DNA of 58,425 nt. Source: Bacillota bacterium (lineage in GTDB: Bacteria; Bacillota; Clostridia; Tissierellales; Peptoniphilaceae). Of this stretch, positions 7,825 through 12,959 are shown in pieces (position 1 is the first letter of the stretch; each line of letters opens with the position of its first letter). The notes below the pieces were generated by a model. That model was not told where the DNA came from and did not search any database. It saw nothing but the letters and a program-made list of their open reading frames with translations. The stretch spans positions 1 to 58,425 of the forward strand of contig JAEXBN010000012.1 in assembly GCA_023394045.1 (NCBI GenBank). Reading direction: 5' to 3'. The translations under genes were made by a program, and so were the position numbers.

Positions 7825-8686
7825 GATCCAAAATCAGAGCCATTTGGTGGAGATTCAGGATGATTTTGATCCGGATAAGATCATACAGAGCGGTCAGACC
7901 TTTCGGGCACGGCGTGGCTCAGATGGATCTTACTTTTTTATCACGGGGCGCTCCGCGTTGTGGATGCGCTCATTAGGCGGAGGAGCTTTTGAAGTATCGT
8001 GTAGCGCGGAAGAATGGGATGCTGTCTGGTCGCGCTACTTTGATCTGGATCGCTCCTACCGTTCCGTTCGCGTTCAGGCAGAGCGTGCCGGGGGATATCT
8101 TGCTCAAGCTGCGCATTATGGGGAAGGCATTCGCATTTTACGCCAGGATCCTTGGGAGATGCTCCTGACCTTTATTCTCTCGCAGAGAAAGAATATTCCA
8201 GCGATTCGTAAAGCGGTGGAGGATTTATCCCAAGTTTATGGAGAGAAACAGGAGGTGGCGGGACAAACCGTATTCTTTTTTCCCTCTCCAGAGGCGCTAA
8301 AGCCGGTCCACGAAGAGACGTTTCGCCAAATGGGCATGGGATACCGTGCCCCGTATCTGGTCGATGCCGTTCAACGTGTTGTGGATCAGCGGCTGAATCT
8401 CAAAGAGCTGGAACAAGTCTCCACACCGGATTTACTGCATGCGTTGATGCAGGTGCACGGCGTGGGAACCAAGGTGGCGCATTGCGTGGCGCTCTATGGT
8501 TTTGGGCGCATGACCAGTGCGCCGATTGATGTCTGGATTTCTCGCGCCATTCATGAACAATTTCATGATGTCAATCCGTTTCCTGCTTTTGGCGAGAGCG
8601 CTGGCATCATGCAACAGTATGTTTTTTATGCGATGCACGACCATATGCCAACAGAAACGGGTAAGGGGAAAGTAGATAGAGGTTGA
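7817..8686 (+). CDS. ogg: 8-oxoguanine DNA glycosylase/AP lyase (OGG1/AlkA-like, HhH-GPD)
   Basis: A 289-residue base-excision repair enzyme of the helix-hairpin-helix GPD superfamily. It contains the OGG-like N-terminal segment SGQTFRARR (usually GQxFRW), the mid-protein SQRKNIPAI (usually SQNNxI) and a helix-hairpin-helix HGVGTKVA. The Schiff-base lysine is Lys219 of the hairpin and the activating aspartate is Asp238 in APIDVWISR, as in OGG1-type bifunctional enzymes that remove 8-oxoguanine and cleave the strand. It acts on chromosomal DNA in the cytoplasm. The start overlaps the acetyltransferase stop by eight bases, so translation is coupled; no functional link between the two is known. 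The lesion specificity is inferred from the motif set. Confidence 0.85.
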   Translation: MSKIQNQSHLVEIQDDFDPDKIIQSGQTFRARRGSDGSYFFITGRSALWMRSLGGGAFEVSCSAEEWDAVWSRYFDLDRSYRSVRVQAERAGGYLAQAAHYGEGIRILRQDPWEMLLTFILSQRKNIPAIRKAVEDLSQVYGEKQEVAGQTVFFFPSPEALKPVHEETFRQMGMGYRAPYLVDAVQRVVDQRLNLKELEQVSTPDLLHALMQVHGVGTKVAHCVALYGFGRMTSAPIDVWISRAIHEQFHDVNPFPAFGESAGIMQQYVFYAMHDHMPTETGKGKVDRG

Positions 8687-8725
8687 AATGGAGCGAGGAC
8701 GAAAGAGAACGAAAGGATGGCTTGC

Positions 8726-9892
8726 ATGAAAGATTTTGTATTTCATGTTCCGACGAAGGTGTTTTTTGGGACCAATCAGACGGAAGCCTATGCGCAAGCG
8801 GTTTCAAGGCTGGGGAAAAAAGCGATGGTGATGATTGGCGGAGGCAGTGCAAAAAAAATCGGCGCCTATGACGATGTCGTGAACGCCCTTCATACTGCCG
8901 GGGTGCAGACCGTTGATTTCTCCGGCATCAAACCCAATCCGTTGGTCGAGGATGCAGAAGCTGCCATTGCGCAGGCAAAAGCGGAGAAGGTCGATCTGAT
9001 TGTGGCGATCGGCGGCGGATCCGTCATCGATACCGCTAAACTGGTTGCAGCCGGCGCGCGCCAAGAGCAGCCTGCTTGGAATATCGTGACGGGACAAGTG
9101 AAAGTGAAAGATGCGCTCCCGCTTGCGGTCGTGCTGACCTTGTCGGCTACGGGTTCGGAAATGGACTCCAGTTCGGTGTTGACCAATGCGGACACGACGG
9201 AAAAATTTGGGTGGGGCAGTCCGTTGGTTCTTCCAGCGGTGACGCTTGAAAATCCGGCCTATACGACTTCGGTTAATGCGTGGCATACGGCCGCAGGAAC
9301 TGCGGATATTATGAGTCATGTCATGGAACAATATTTTTCTTTGGATGAGGAGTCGTATCTTCAGGATGCGATGTCGGAAGCGGTCTTGCGGACAGCCATT
9401 CATTTCGGACCGCAGGCGATCGCTCATCCCGATGATTTGAATGCGCGTGCCAACCTGATGTGGGCCAGCTCCTGGGCCTTGAATGGCTTGCTGAGCACCG
9501 GAAAGCATCAGCCCTGGAGCGTTCATGATATCGAGCATGAACTTTCAGCGGAATATGATCTGACCCACGGAATCGGTCTCGCCATTTTGACGCCACATTG
9601 GCTGCGCCATGTTCACAATGAAGCAACACGTCCGCGGATTGCGCGTTTTGCCAGGGAGGTATTTGGCATTAGCAGCGCCGATCCGGCGGAACAGGCAGAG
9701 CAGGGGATCCAGGCTCTTTCCGAATTTTTCGCCTCCATGAAAATCCCGATGACGCTTCACGAAGTCGGCATTGATGCGACAAGATTTGAAAAGATGGCGG
9801 AGCATGTGACCTCGCATCGAGGTGGCACCATCAAAGGATTTCAGCCATTGGCGAAGGATGATGTGCTCGCCATCTATCAGGCAGCATTGTAA
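8726..9892 (+). CDS. Iron-containing alcohol dehydrogenase (butanol dehydrogenase-like)
   Basis: A 388-residue NAD(P)H-dependent group III alcohol dehydrogenase that reduces aldehydes, such as butyraldehyde or methylglyoxal-type substrates, to alcohols. The Rossmann domain shows GGGSAKKIGAY and IVAIGGGSVIDTAK. The iron site is complete: Asp194 and His198 (GTADIMSHVMEQYF), then His271 (IEHELSA) and His281 (THGIG), numbered from 8726. The best hit in mind is the YqhD/BdhA group (VFFGTNQ, TLSATGSEM). The frame also contains ATG 8717, but the AAAGGA ribosome-binding site at 8712-8717 overlaps it and is well placed for 8726. It lies about 40 bases after the glycosylase gene. Substrate unknown. Confidence 0.9.
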   Translation: MKDFVFHVPTKVFFGTNQTEAYAQAVSRLGKKAMVMIGGGSAKKIGAYDDVVNALHTAGVQTVDFSGIKPNPLVEDAEAAIAQAKAEKVDLIVAIGGGSVIDTAKLVAAGARQEQPAWNIVTGQVKVKDALPLAVVLTLSATGSEMDSSSVLTNADTTEKFGWGSPLVLPAVTLENPAYTTSVNAWHTAAGTADIMSHVMEQYFSLDEESYLQDAMSEAVLRTAIHFGPQAIAHPDDLNARANLMWASSWALNGLLSTGKHQPWSVHDIEHELSAEYDLTHGIGLAILTPHWLRHVHNEATRPRIARFAREVFGISSADPAEQAEQGIQALSEFFASMKIPMTLHEVGIDATRFEKMAEHVTSHRGGTIKGFQPLAKDDVLAIYQAAL

Positions 9893-9924
9893 AACTCCAC
9901 TTTTTCAGCGCCTCTCATGTTGTT

Positions 9925-9965
9925 GCCCGTCTCCGCTATCGCCTCTTGCGATAGCGGAGACGGGC
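9925..9965. terminator. Perfect 18-bp hairpin after the alcohol dehydrogenase gene
   Basis: Arms 9925-9942 and 9948-9965 are perfectly complementary with a 5-base loop, starting 33 bases after the dehydrogenase stop. The plus-strand flank is CTTATG rather than a T-run, so it is a weak candidate for an intrinsic terminator. It may instead be a relic of the palindrome family found just downstream. Confidence 0.5.
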
Positions 9966-10029
9966 TTATGCGTCGGGCAGCGGATGGCGTTAGCATGCAG
10001 TCAGGTCAAAACATGTAGGATATGCACGT

Positions 10030-10308
10030 CAAATGCAAATGTGCCTACACGACGTTGGCAAGTGTTAAAATGGTGCCTCTGCCTACGCAAAATCGTAGGC
10101 AGAGGCGAATCACTCTTCGTTGCCTACGATTTTGTAGGCGCAAGAGCAGTGAGACGAGATTGCCCACGGATTTCCGTATGCAAATGCTCATAATGGGGCG
10201 TGAGCCTACAAAAAGCGTATGTCAATCGATAAAAAAAGGATGTGCCTACGGGGTTGTAGGCAACAGAACATTTCATCTCGCTTGCCCACGGATTTCCGTG
10301 GGCAAGCG
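10030..10308. repeat. Array of phased palindromes (GCCTAC / GCCCACGG units)
   Basis: Short palindromes recur about every 40 bases, with left arms near 10032, 10081, 10121, 10160, 10203, 10243 and 10281. The best are 10075-10106 (13-bp stem, 6-base loop), 10243-10262 (TGCCTAC with GTAGGCA) and 10279-10308 (13-bp stem, loop ATTT). The units at 10121, 10160 and possibly 10081 recur 121-122 bases later (10243, 10281, 10203), so a three-hairpin block of about 121 bases seems to have been duplicated and then decayed. No open frame of quality spans it. It fills the gene-free stretch 9893-10361 before the tRNA-Ala promoter. Confidence 0.7.
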
Positions 10309-10361
10309 TCACATCTGTCTTGATAGCGAAGGCTGACCGACAACACATGTGGAGAATCTAC

Positions 10362-10390
10362 TTGCGCTTTCACATCAAATGCGGTATCAT
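10362..10390 (+). promoter_or_regulatory. Promoter of tRNA-Ala(CGC)
   Basis: TTGCGC at 10362-10367 and TATCAT at 10385-10390 are separated by exactly 17 bases. They lie 17 bases ahead of the first tRNA base, the expected distance for a sigma-70-type promoter. Confidence 0.65.
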
Positions 10391-10407
10391 ACCATAGCAT
10401 TGATTGA

Positions 10408-10480
10408 GGGTCTGTAACTCAGCTGGGAGAGTGTCACGTTCGCAACGTGGAAGTCGTGGGTTCGAATCCCATCAGATCCA
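10408..10480 (+). tRNA. tRNA-Ala (anticodon CGC)
   Basis: Folds as a full cloverleaf of 73 bases. The acceptor pairs GGGTCTG with CAGATCC and includes the G3-U70 wobble that marks alanine tRNAs. The D stem is ACTC/GAGT, the anticodon loop TTCGCAA gives CGC, and the T loop is TTCGAAT. The 3' CCA is not encoded; A10480 is the discriminator. It reads GCG codons, which are frequent in the neighbouring genes. Confidence 0.93.
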
Positions 10481-10498
10481 TCCATAGAAACTCAAATC

Positions 10499-10553
10499 GC
10501 CTCGATACCGCGCAAATGGCATCAAATAGCCATTTCGGGTATTGAGGCTTTTT
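10499..10553 (+). terminator. Long hairpin and T-run after tRNA-Ala(CGC)
   Basis: Outer arms 10499-10509 and 10538-10548 (GCCTCGATACC against GGTATTGAGGC) and an inner stem AAATGGC/GCCATTT are followed by TTTTT at 10549-10553. This is a good intrinsic terminator for the tRNA. It also marks the chromosomal edge of the integrated-element remnant. Confidence 0.75.
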
Positions 10554-10590
10554 GGTAAAAGCGCAATAAAGGGCAATGTTCTGCTAAAAA

Positions 10591-10609
10591 GTTAGTCAAA
10601 AGTTAGTCA
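10591..10609. repeat. Tandem GTTAGTCA repeats next to the tRNA-Ala
   Basis: GTTAGTCA occurs at 10591-10598 and 10602-10609, 11 bases apart. The pair lies between the tRNA terminator and the end of the integrase remnant, where integrase arm-binding or attachment sequences are expected. No matching copy was found at the other end of the island. Confidence 0.35.
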
Positions 10610-10610
10610 G

Positions 10611-10646
10611 AAAAATCGCCCCGGAGCGTGATGCTCCGGGGCGATT
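10611..10646 (-). terminator. Intrinsic terminator of the minus-strand island genes
   Basis: A perfect 14-bp stem (10614-10627 with 10633-10646, 5-base loop GTGAT) is followed on the minus strand by TTTTTCTG. It lies 24 bases beyond the stop of the integrase remnant and ends the minus-strand transcript of the small-gene array. Confidence 0.85.
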
Positions 10647-10669
10647 CGCAGGAATCTAAAATTTATTTT

Positions 10670-10768
10670 CTAGTTTGCAATGAGCTGAACAAGCTTTTCC
10701 ATATTCTCTTCACGCGTCCGTTTCGTCACATGGGCGTAAATATCCATGCTTATTTTCACATGCTTCAA
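10670..10768 (-). pseudogene. C-terminal remnant of a tyrosine recombinase (integrase)
   Basis: In a frame different from the overlapping small gene, the minus strand reads LKHVKISMDIYAHVTKRT and continues to a TAG at 10670-10672 (EENMEKLVQLIAN). This is the usual C-terminus of phage/conjugative-element integrases, where MDIYAHVT includes the catalytic tyrosine region (LGHxxxxTMDxYxH). Only about 32 codons survive. Upstream the sequence passes into a ribbon-helix-helix gene, so the body of the integrase and presumably most of the element was deleted. It lies close to the 3' end of tRNA-Ala(CGC), the expected position for a tRNA-targeting integrase. Confidence 0.7.
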
Positions 10769-10943
10769 GGTAGGCGATAATATCAGCGTCATTCACTTTG
10801 TGCAGCGCTAAGCTATATGATTTAATTACTTTCTTGCGCCATCGTTGCGACGCTCTTTTTCTTGCTTCTGTGTATGTGATTGGCAGCCCCCTTTCATAGA
10901 TTAACGCTGACCGCATTGCATCAGTACTGTTATAACTTGTCAA
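10710..10943 (-). pseudogene. Ribbon-helix-helix-like small gene fused to the integrase remnant
   Basis: The frame begins with TTG at 10943, overlapping the TGA of the upstream paralogue, or with ATG at 10916. It encodes up to 77 residues. Residues 25-60 (EARKRASQRWRKKV, SYSLALHKVNDADIIAYLE) match the other three paralogues in the array (QKRATRKY, FRKKDDADLIADIEEA). After ACENKHGY the expected second helix (YREYFRGLYEKS in the paralogues) is missing, because the DNA there is the integrase 3' end read in another frame. It is therefore most likely a truncated copy created by a deletion; expression of a shortened protein cannot be excluded. Confidence 0.6.
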
Positions 10944-11131
10944 CTCTTTTTTCGACTTTTTTCATACAGCCCGCGAAAATATTCTCGGTAGCTAATTCCG
11001 CGCGCTTTCGCCTCTTCAATATCGGCAATCATATCCGCGTCGTCTGCTTTTCTAAACGCGACAAGAATTTTCTTGTATGTCTTATCATCAAATTTTTTTG
11101 ATGCTTTTTGTTGCGCGTCTGATGTTGTCAT
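10940..11131 (-). CDS. Small ribbon-helix-helix-like protein, paralogue 1
   Basis: A 63-residue basic protein starting MTTSDAQQKASKKF. Predicted layout is a beta strand (KILVAFRK), a helix (DADMIADIEEAKARG) and a second helix (SYREYFRGLYEKS), the pattern of Arc/CopG ribbon-helix-helix DNA-binding dimers. Two close paralogues follow at higher coordinates and a broken one at lower coordinates. The frame extends upstream to 11266, but ATG 11131 has GGAAAGG nearby and begins exactly where the paralogues begin. Members of this fold act as antitoxins or as repressors of mobile-element genes; no toxin partner is seen. The role is not known. Confidence 0.7.
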   Translation of the reverse strand: MTTSDAQQKASKKFDDKTYKKILVAFRKADDADMIADIEEAKARGISYREYFRGLYEKSRKKS

Positions 11132-11213
11132 GCTGACCTTTCCGTGATAAAATCCGCCTAAGCGGGGGAGCGGTGACGCTGTCGCCGTTTCCGTGCTTGC
11201 TGGGTTTACATGT

Positions 11214-11342
11214 TTAGTCTTCGGCGCTCTTGATGAGCGCCTCGACTTTTTCGGTTGCCTCTTCAATGGTTGCGCTATCCTTTAATATTTGCAGGATAGC
11301 AAGCAGAAGCGCTTTGGCTTCAAACTTTGTCACGTCGTCCAT
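11214..11342 (-). CDS. 42-residue acidic helical protein, unknown function
   Basis: A short gene with an excellent ribosome-binding site (GGAGGT nine bases ahead of ATG 11342) encodes MDDVTKFEAKALLLAILQI and continues with an acidic amphipathic helix ending in LIKSAED, TAA at 11214-11216. It lies between two ribbon-helix-helix paralogues on the same strand. A degenerate C-terminal piece of a similar protein (reading AIQEMTDALTLES) can be read in another frame just past paralogue 3 (about 11708-11745). So the original unit was probably a pair of genes, a ribbon-helix-helix protein and this acidic partner. No family recognised. Confidence 0.6.
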   Translation of the reverse strand: MDDVTKFEAKALLLAILQILKDSATIEEATEKVEALIKSAED

Positions 11343-11382
11343 AACTTTTCTACCTCCGCGTTAGGGAATTTCAAGCATTTCC

Positions 11383-11426
11383 GCTTGATAACGAATTATA
11401 CTATATCGTATAATTCGTTATCAAGC
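11383..11426. promoter_or_regulatory. 19-bp perfect A+T-rich inverted repeat: terminator or operator
   Basis: Arms 11383-11401 and 11408-11426 are perfectly complementary with a 6-base loop. The plus strand continues with a run of seven or eight T, so it could end plus-strand transcription. On the minus strand the repeat starts inside the stop codon of paralogue 2 and precedes the 42-residue gene. The arm begins GCTTGATA, which also occurs in the conserved leader of paralogue 2, so it could be a binding site of these DNA-binding proteins. Confidence 0.6.
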
Positions 11427-11612
11427 TTTTTTTCGACTTTTTTCATACAGCCCGCGAAAATATTCGCGGTAACTGATGCCGCGCGTCTTTGCCTCTTCAA
11501 TATCGGCAATTAAATCCGCGTCGTCCTTTTTGCGAAATTTGATCAGATAGGCTTGATATGTCTTTTCCTGGTATTTTCTTGTTGCGCGTTTTTGCGCGTC
11601 AGATGTTGTCAT
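11421..11612 (-). CDS. Small ribbon-helix-helix-like protein, paralogue 2
   Basis: A 63-residue basic protein starting MTTSDAQKRATRKY. It has a beta strand (YLIKFRKK), helix (DADLIADIEEAKTRG) and second helix (SYREYFRGLYEKS), as in paralogue 1. The N-terminal 11 codons are nearly identical at the DNA level to those of paralogue 3, showing a recent duplication. The upstream 34 bases are a conserved leader shared with paralogue 3. The stop lies inside the 19-bp inverted repeat at 11383-11426. The likely role is DNA binding within a mobile-element remnant; target unknown. Confidence 0.75.
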   Translation of the reverse strand: MTTSDAQKRATRKYQEKTYQAYLIKFRKKDDADLIADIEEAKTRGISYREYFRGLYEKSRKKA

Positions 11613-11692
11613 GATTTCCCCCGCTTGATATACTCAAATAGAAGCGCGGACGGGTTACAAGTGCGCAAGGTCGTTATTATTGTGACCCGTCC
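11613..11692 (-). promoter_or_regulatory. Leader of paralogue 2: conserved 34-base block and hairpin
   Basis: 11613-11646 matches 11925-11958 at 30 of 34 positions, although both are non-coding. It contains GGGGGAAA as ribosome-binding site and the small palindrome TTGA-TATAC-TCAA. Further upstream a 13-bp stem with one mismatch (11648-11660 with 11680-11692) may end transcription from paralogue 3 or act as an attenuator. Confidence 0.5.
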
Positions 11693-11726
11693 GGGTTTTG
11701 CTGGTTAGCTTTCCAGCGTGAGCGCG

Positions 11727-11924
11727 TCAGTCATTTCTTGAATGGCGCGCTTTTTGATATAAGTCTTTCAGATAATCGCGGTAACTGATGCCGCGCGTCT
11801 TTGCCTCTTCAATATCGGCGATCAGATCGGCGTCTTCTGATTTTCTGAGCCGGATAATATAACGGTTGTAGGTTTTTTCTTCAAATTTTCTTGTTGCGCG
11901 TTTTTGCGCGTCTGATGTTGTCAT
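11727..11924 (-). CDS. Small ribbon-helix-helix-like protein, paralogue 3
   Basis: A 65-residue basic protein starting MTTSDAQKRATRKF, with the same strand-helix-helix pattern as its neighbours (YIIRLRKS, DADLIADIEEAKTRG, SYRDYLKDLYQKAR). The last residues (HSRND) differ from paralogues 1 and 2. The DNA there also encodes, in another frame, what looks like the tail of the 42-residue acidic protein, so a deletion may have joined the two genes. It is followed on the same strand by paralogue 2 and preceded by an unrelated 63-residue gene. Confidence 0.7.
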   Translation of the reverse strand: MTTSDAQKRATRKFEEKTYNRYIIRLRKSEDADLIADIEEAKTRGISYRDYLKDLYQKARHSRND

Positions 11925-12001
11925 GATTTACCCCGCTTGTTATACTCAAGTAGAAACGGGGGAAACACGGCGGGGGTTGGTTGCTTTATCACCGTGTTTC
12001 C
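11925..12001 (-). promoter_or_regulatory. Leader of paralogue 3: conserved 34-base block and hairpin
   Basis: 11925-11958 is the second copy of the conserved leader, with the palindrome CTTG-TTATACT-CAAG and a GGGG ribosome-binding site. A 10-bp perfect stem (11961-11970 with 11992-12001) lies upstream at the same position as the hairpin ahead of paralogue 2, though its sequence is different. Confidence 0.5.
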
Positions 12002-12013
12002 GTTGTTTCGGGT

Positions 12014-12205
12014 TTACTCTTGTTTGTTTCCTTCTTTGCTATCGGTTAAAAACTCCGTTAGCTCGGTAATAAGTGCCGTCTCTGTTTCTTTCGGCAGGTG
12101 ATAGGATTTCACAATCAGCGCGACGGCTTGCGCGATTTGCCTGGTATAAAATTGAGACTGCTTGTCCGTTAGTCCTATGTTGTGCTTTTCTTGTTCGTTG
12201 TTCAC
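12014..12205 (-). CDS. 63-residue helical protein, unknown function
   Basis: GTG start at 12205 with AAAGGAG eight bases ahead, and a -35/-10 promoter about 50 bases upstream, make this a credible gene although the frame continues upstream to 12334. The product is mostly helical (FYTRQIAQAVALIVKSYHL, then ETALITELTEFL) with charged ends. No family is recognised. It is the first gene of the minus-strand set that runs through the ribbon-helix-helix array to the terminator at 10611-10646. Confidence 0.6.
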   Translation of the reverse strand: MNNEQEKHNIGLTDKQSQFYTRQIAQAVALIVKSYHLPKETETALITELTEFLTDSKEGNKQE

Positions 12206-12250
12206 GGTCTTAACTCCTTTCGTGTTTCCCTTTTTCGTTTCTATCTTGAT

Positions 12251-12279
12251 ATTATAACGCGCGGCATAATTGTTGTCCA
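12251..12279 (-). promoter_or_regulatory. Promoter of the minus-strand small-gene array
   Basis: On the minus strand TGGACA (complement of 12274-12279) and TATAAT (complement of 12251-12256) are separated by exactly 17 bases. It points at the 63-residue gene starting at 12205. Confidence 0.75.
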
Positions 12280-12365
12280 GTCCTTTCCTCCGGTTTTTGT
12301 GAATGGTGAATTGTAAAATGAACGTGGATACCATAGCGAAATAAAAAATCCATAGCTCGACTTCT

Positions 12366-12430
12366 TGTTAGAATGATTTCACCACAAACATTTCTACAAG
12401 GAGGAGCTATGAATTCATCTCATTCTAACA
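12366..12430 (+). promoter_or_regulatory. Inverted repeat enclosing the start site of the IS30 remnant
   Basis: TGTTAGAATGA (12366-12376) and TCATTCTAACA (12420-12430) are perfect 11-bp complements. They enclose the strong ribosome-binding site AAGGAGGAG and the ATG at 12409. A transcript entering from outside would fold this up and hide the start, a known way for insertion sequences to limit transposase made from external promoters. Confidence 0.6.
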
Positions 12431-12543
12431 CGTCGGCAGGCAAAGGGAAGCATTTGAGATTTAAGCCACCGCTAAGACGCCGAGTGACCGGTGGCTGTTT
12501 CATTGAATGGCAGGTATGCGCATTCAGGATCATCGGAAGATAA
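12409..12543 (+). pseudogene. 5' remnant of an IS30-family transposase
   Basis: ATG 12409 with an excellent ribosome-binding site opens MNSSHSNTSAGKGKHLRF, which resembles the N-terminus of IS30-family transposases in Firmicutes (a Ser/Asn-rich start followed by KGKHLTFxxR). After about residue 18 the similarity ends and the frame stops at 12541-12543, so about 95% of the transposase is missing. It is not contiguous with the IS30 tail at the window start; the two may be unrelated copies. Confidence 0.6.
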
Positions 12544-12682
12544 AAAGCGAACACGACGTCGTGAGTTGTGGCGCTTTTTTGATTCCATGCCTTTTGCCAT
12601 AGAGCCGATTAGTGATGAGCTTTTTAGCGATCATTCGTGGCGAAGCGTGAAAGACAAAAGCTCTAAGAACATTGAAAAATAG
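12491..12682 (+). other. Doubtful short reading frame before the tRNA-Ala(GGC)
   Basis: A 63-codon frame opens with GTG at 12491 and ends exactly at the terminator 12678-12713. There is no ribosome-binding site, and a stop codon lies just upstream in frame. The predicted product is charged (KKRTRRRELWRFFDSMPF and onward) and not recognised. It may be the 3' end of a gene whose 5' part was lost with the IS remnant. The codon content is more like the core genes than the A+T-rich island genes. Confidence 0.3.
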
Positions 12683-12713
12683 CCAATCCGTTGAAATCAG
12701 CGGATTGGCTATT
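12678..12713. terminator. Intrinsic terminator hairpin
   Basis: A 13-bp perfect stem (12678-12690 with 12701-12713) with a 10-base loop and T-rich right edge, placed at the end of the doubtful frame. In the opposite direction it lies just past tRNA-Ala(GGC), so it can also terminate the tRNA transcript. Confidence 0.7.
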
Positions 12714-12722
12714 TTCATGCAA

Positions 12723-12795
<73 letters not shown>

Positions 12796-12813
12796 AAGCG
12801 ATATAACACGAAA

Positions 12814-12842
12814 ATTATAGCGAAACATGGAATTGATGTAAA
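12814..12842 (-). promoter_or_regulatory. Promoter of tRNA-Ala(GGC)
   Basis: On the minus strand TTTACA (complement of 12837-12842) and TATAAT (complement of 12814-12819) are 17 bases apart and lie 18 bases before the tRNA. Confidence 0.75.
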
Positions 12843-12932
12843 GACCTGCTGGAAGAAATCGGAAGGCTGTCGTTCTCATCCTCGCTCTAAAAATTAAAGT
12901 TTTTTTATTCTCTCGGAGTCGTCATGACCGCA

Positions 12933-12941
12933 TGATATAAT
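12933..12941 (+). promoter_or_regulatory. Extended -10 promoter of the glycosyltransferase gene
   Basis: TGATATAAT at 12933-12941 is a full TGN extended -10. It lies 18 bases before the start codon and just ahead of the GGAGGG ribosome-binding site; no clear -35 is seen. Confidence 0.6.
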
Positions 12942-12959
12942 CATAAAACGGAGGGAATC

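Noticed and set aside
10030..10308. CRISPR-like array because of the regular 40-base spacing
   Set aside because: The recurring parts are palindromes of differing sequence and length, the intervening parts also recur at 121 bases, and no cas genes are near. It is not a CRISPR array.
10940..12205. Classical type II toxin-antitoxin locus
   Set aside because: The ribbon-helix-helix-like proteins resemble antitoxins, but no toxin-like partner of 80-130 residues is adjacent. The acidic 42-residue protein is too short for known toxins. Kept as an open question rather than a call.
10471..12722. attL/attR direct repeat of the tRNA-Ala 3' end
   Set aside because: I looked for a second copy of the T-arm/acceptor end of either tRNA within the island and saw none. 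The far attachment site was probably lost in the deletion.
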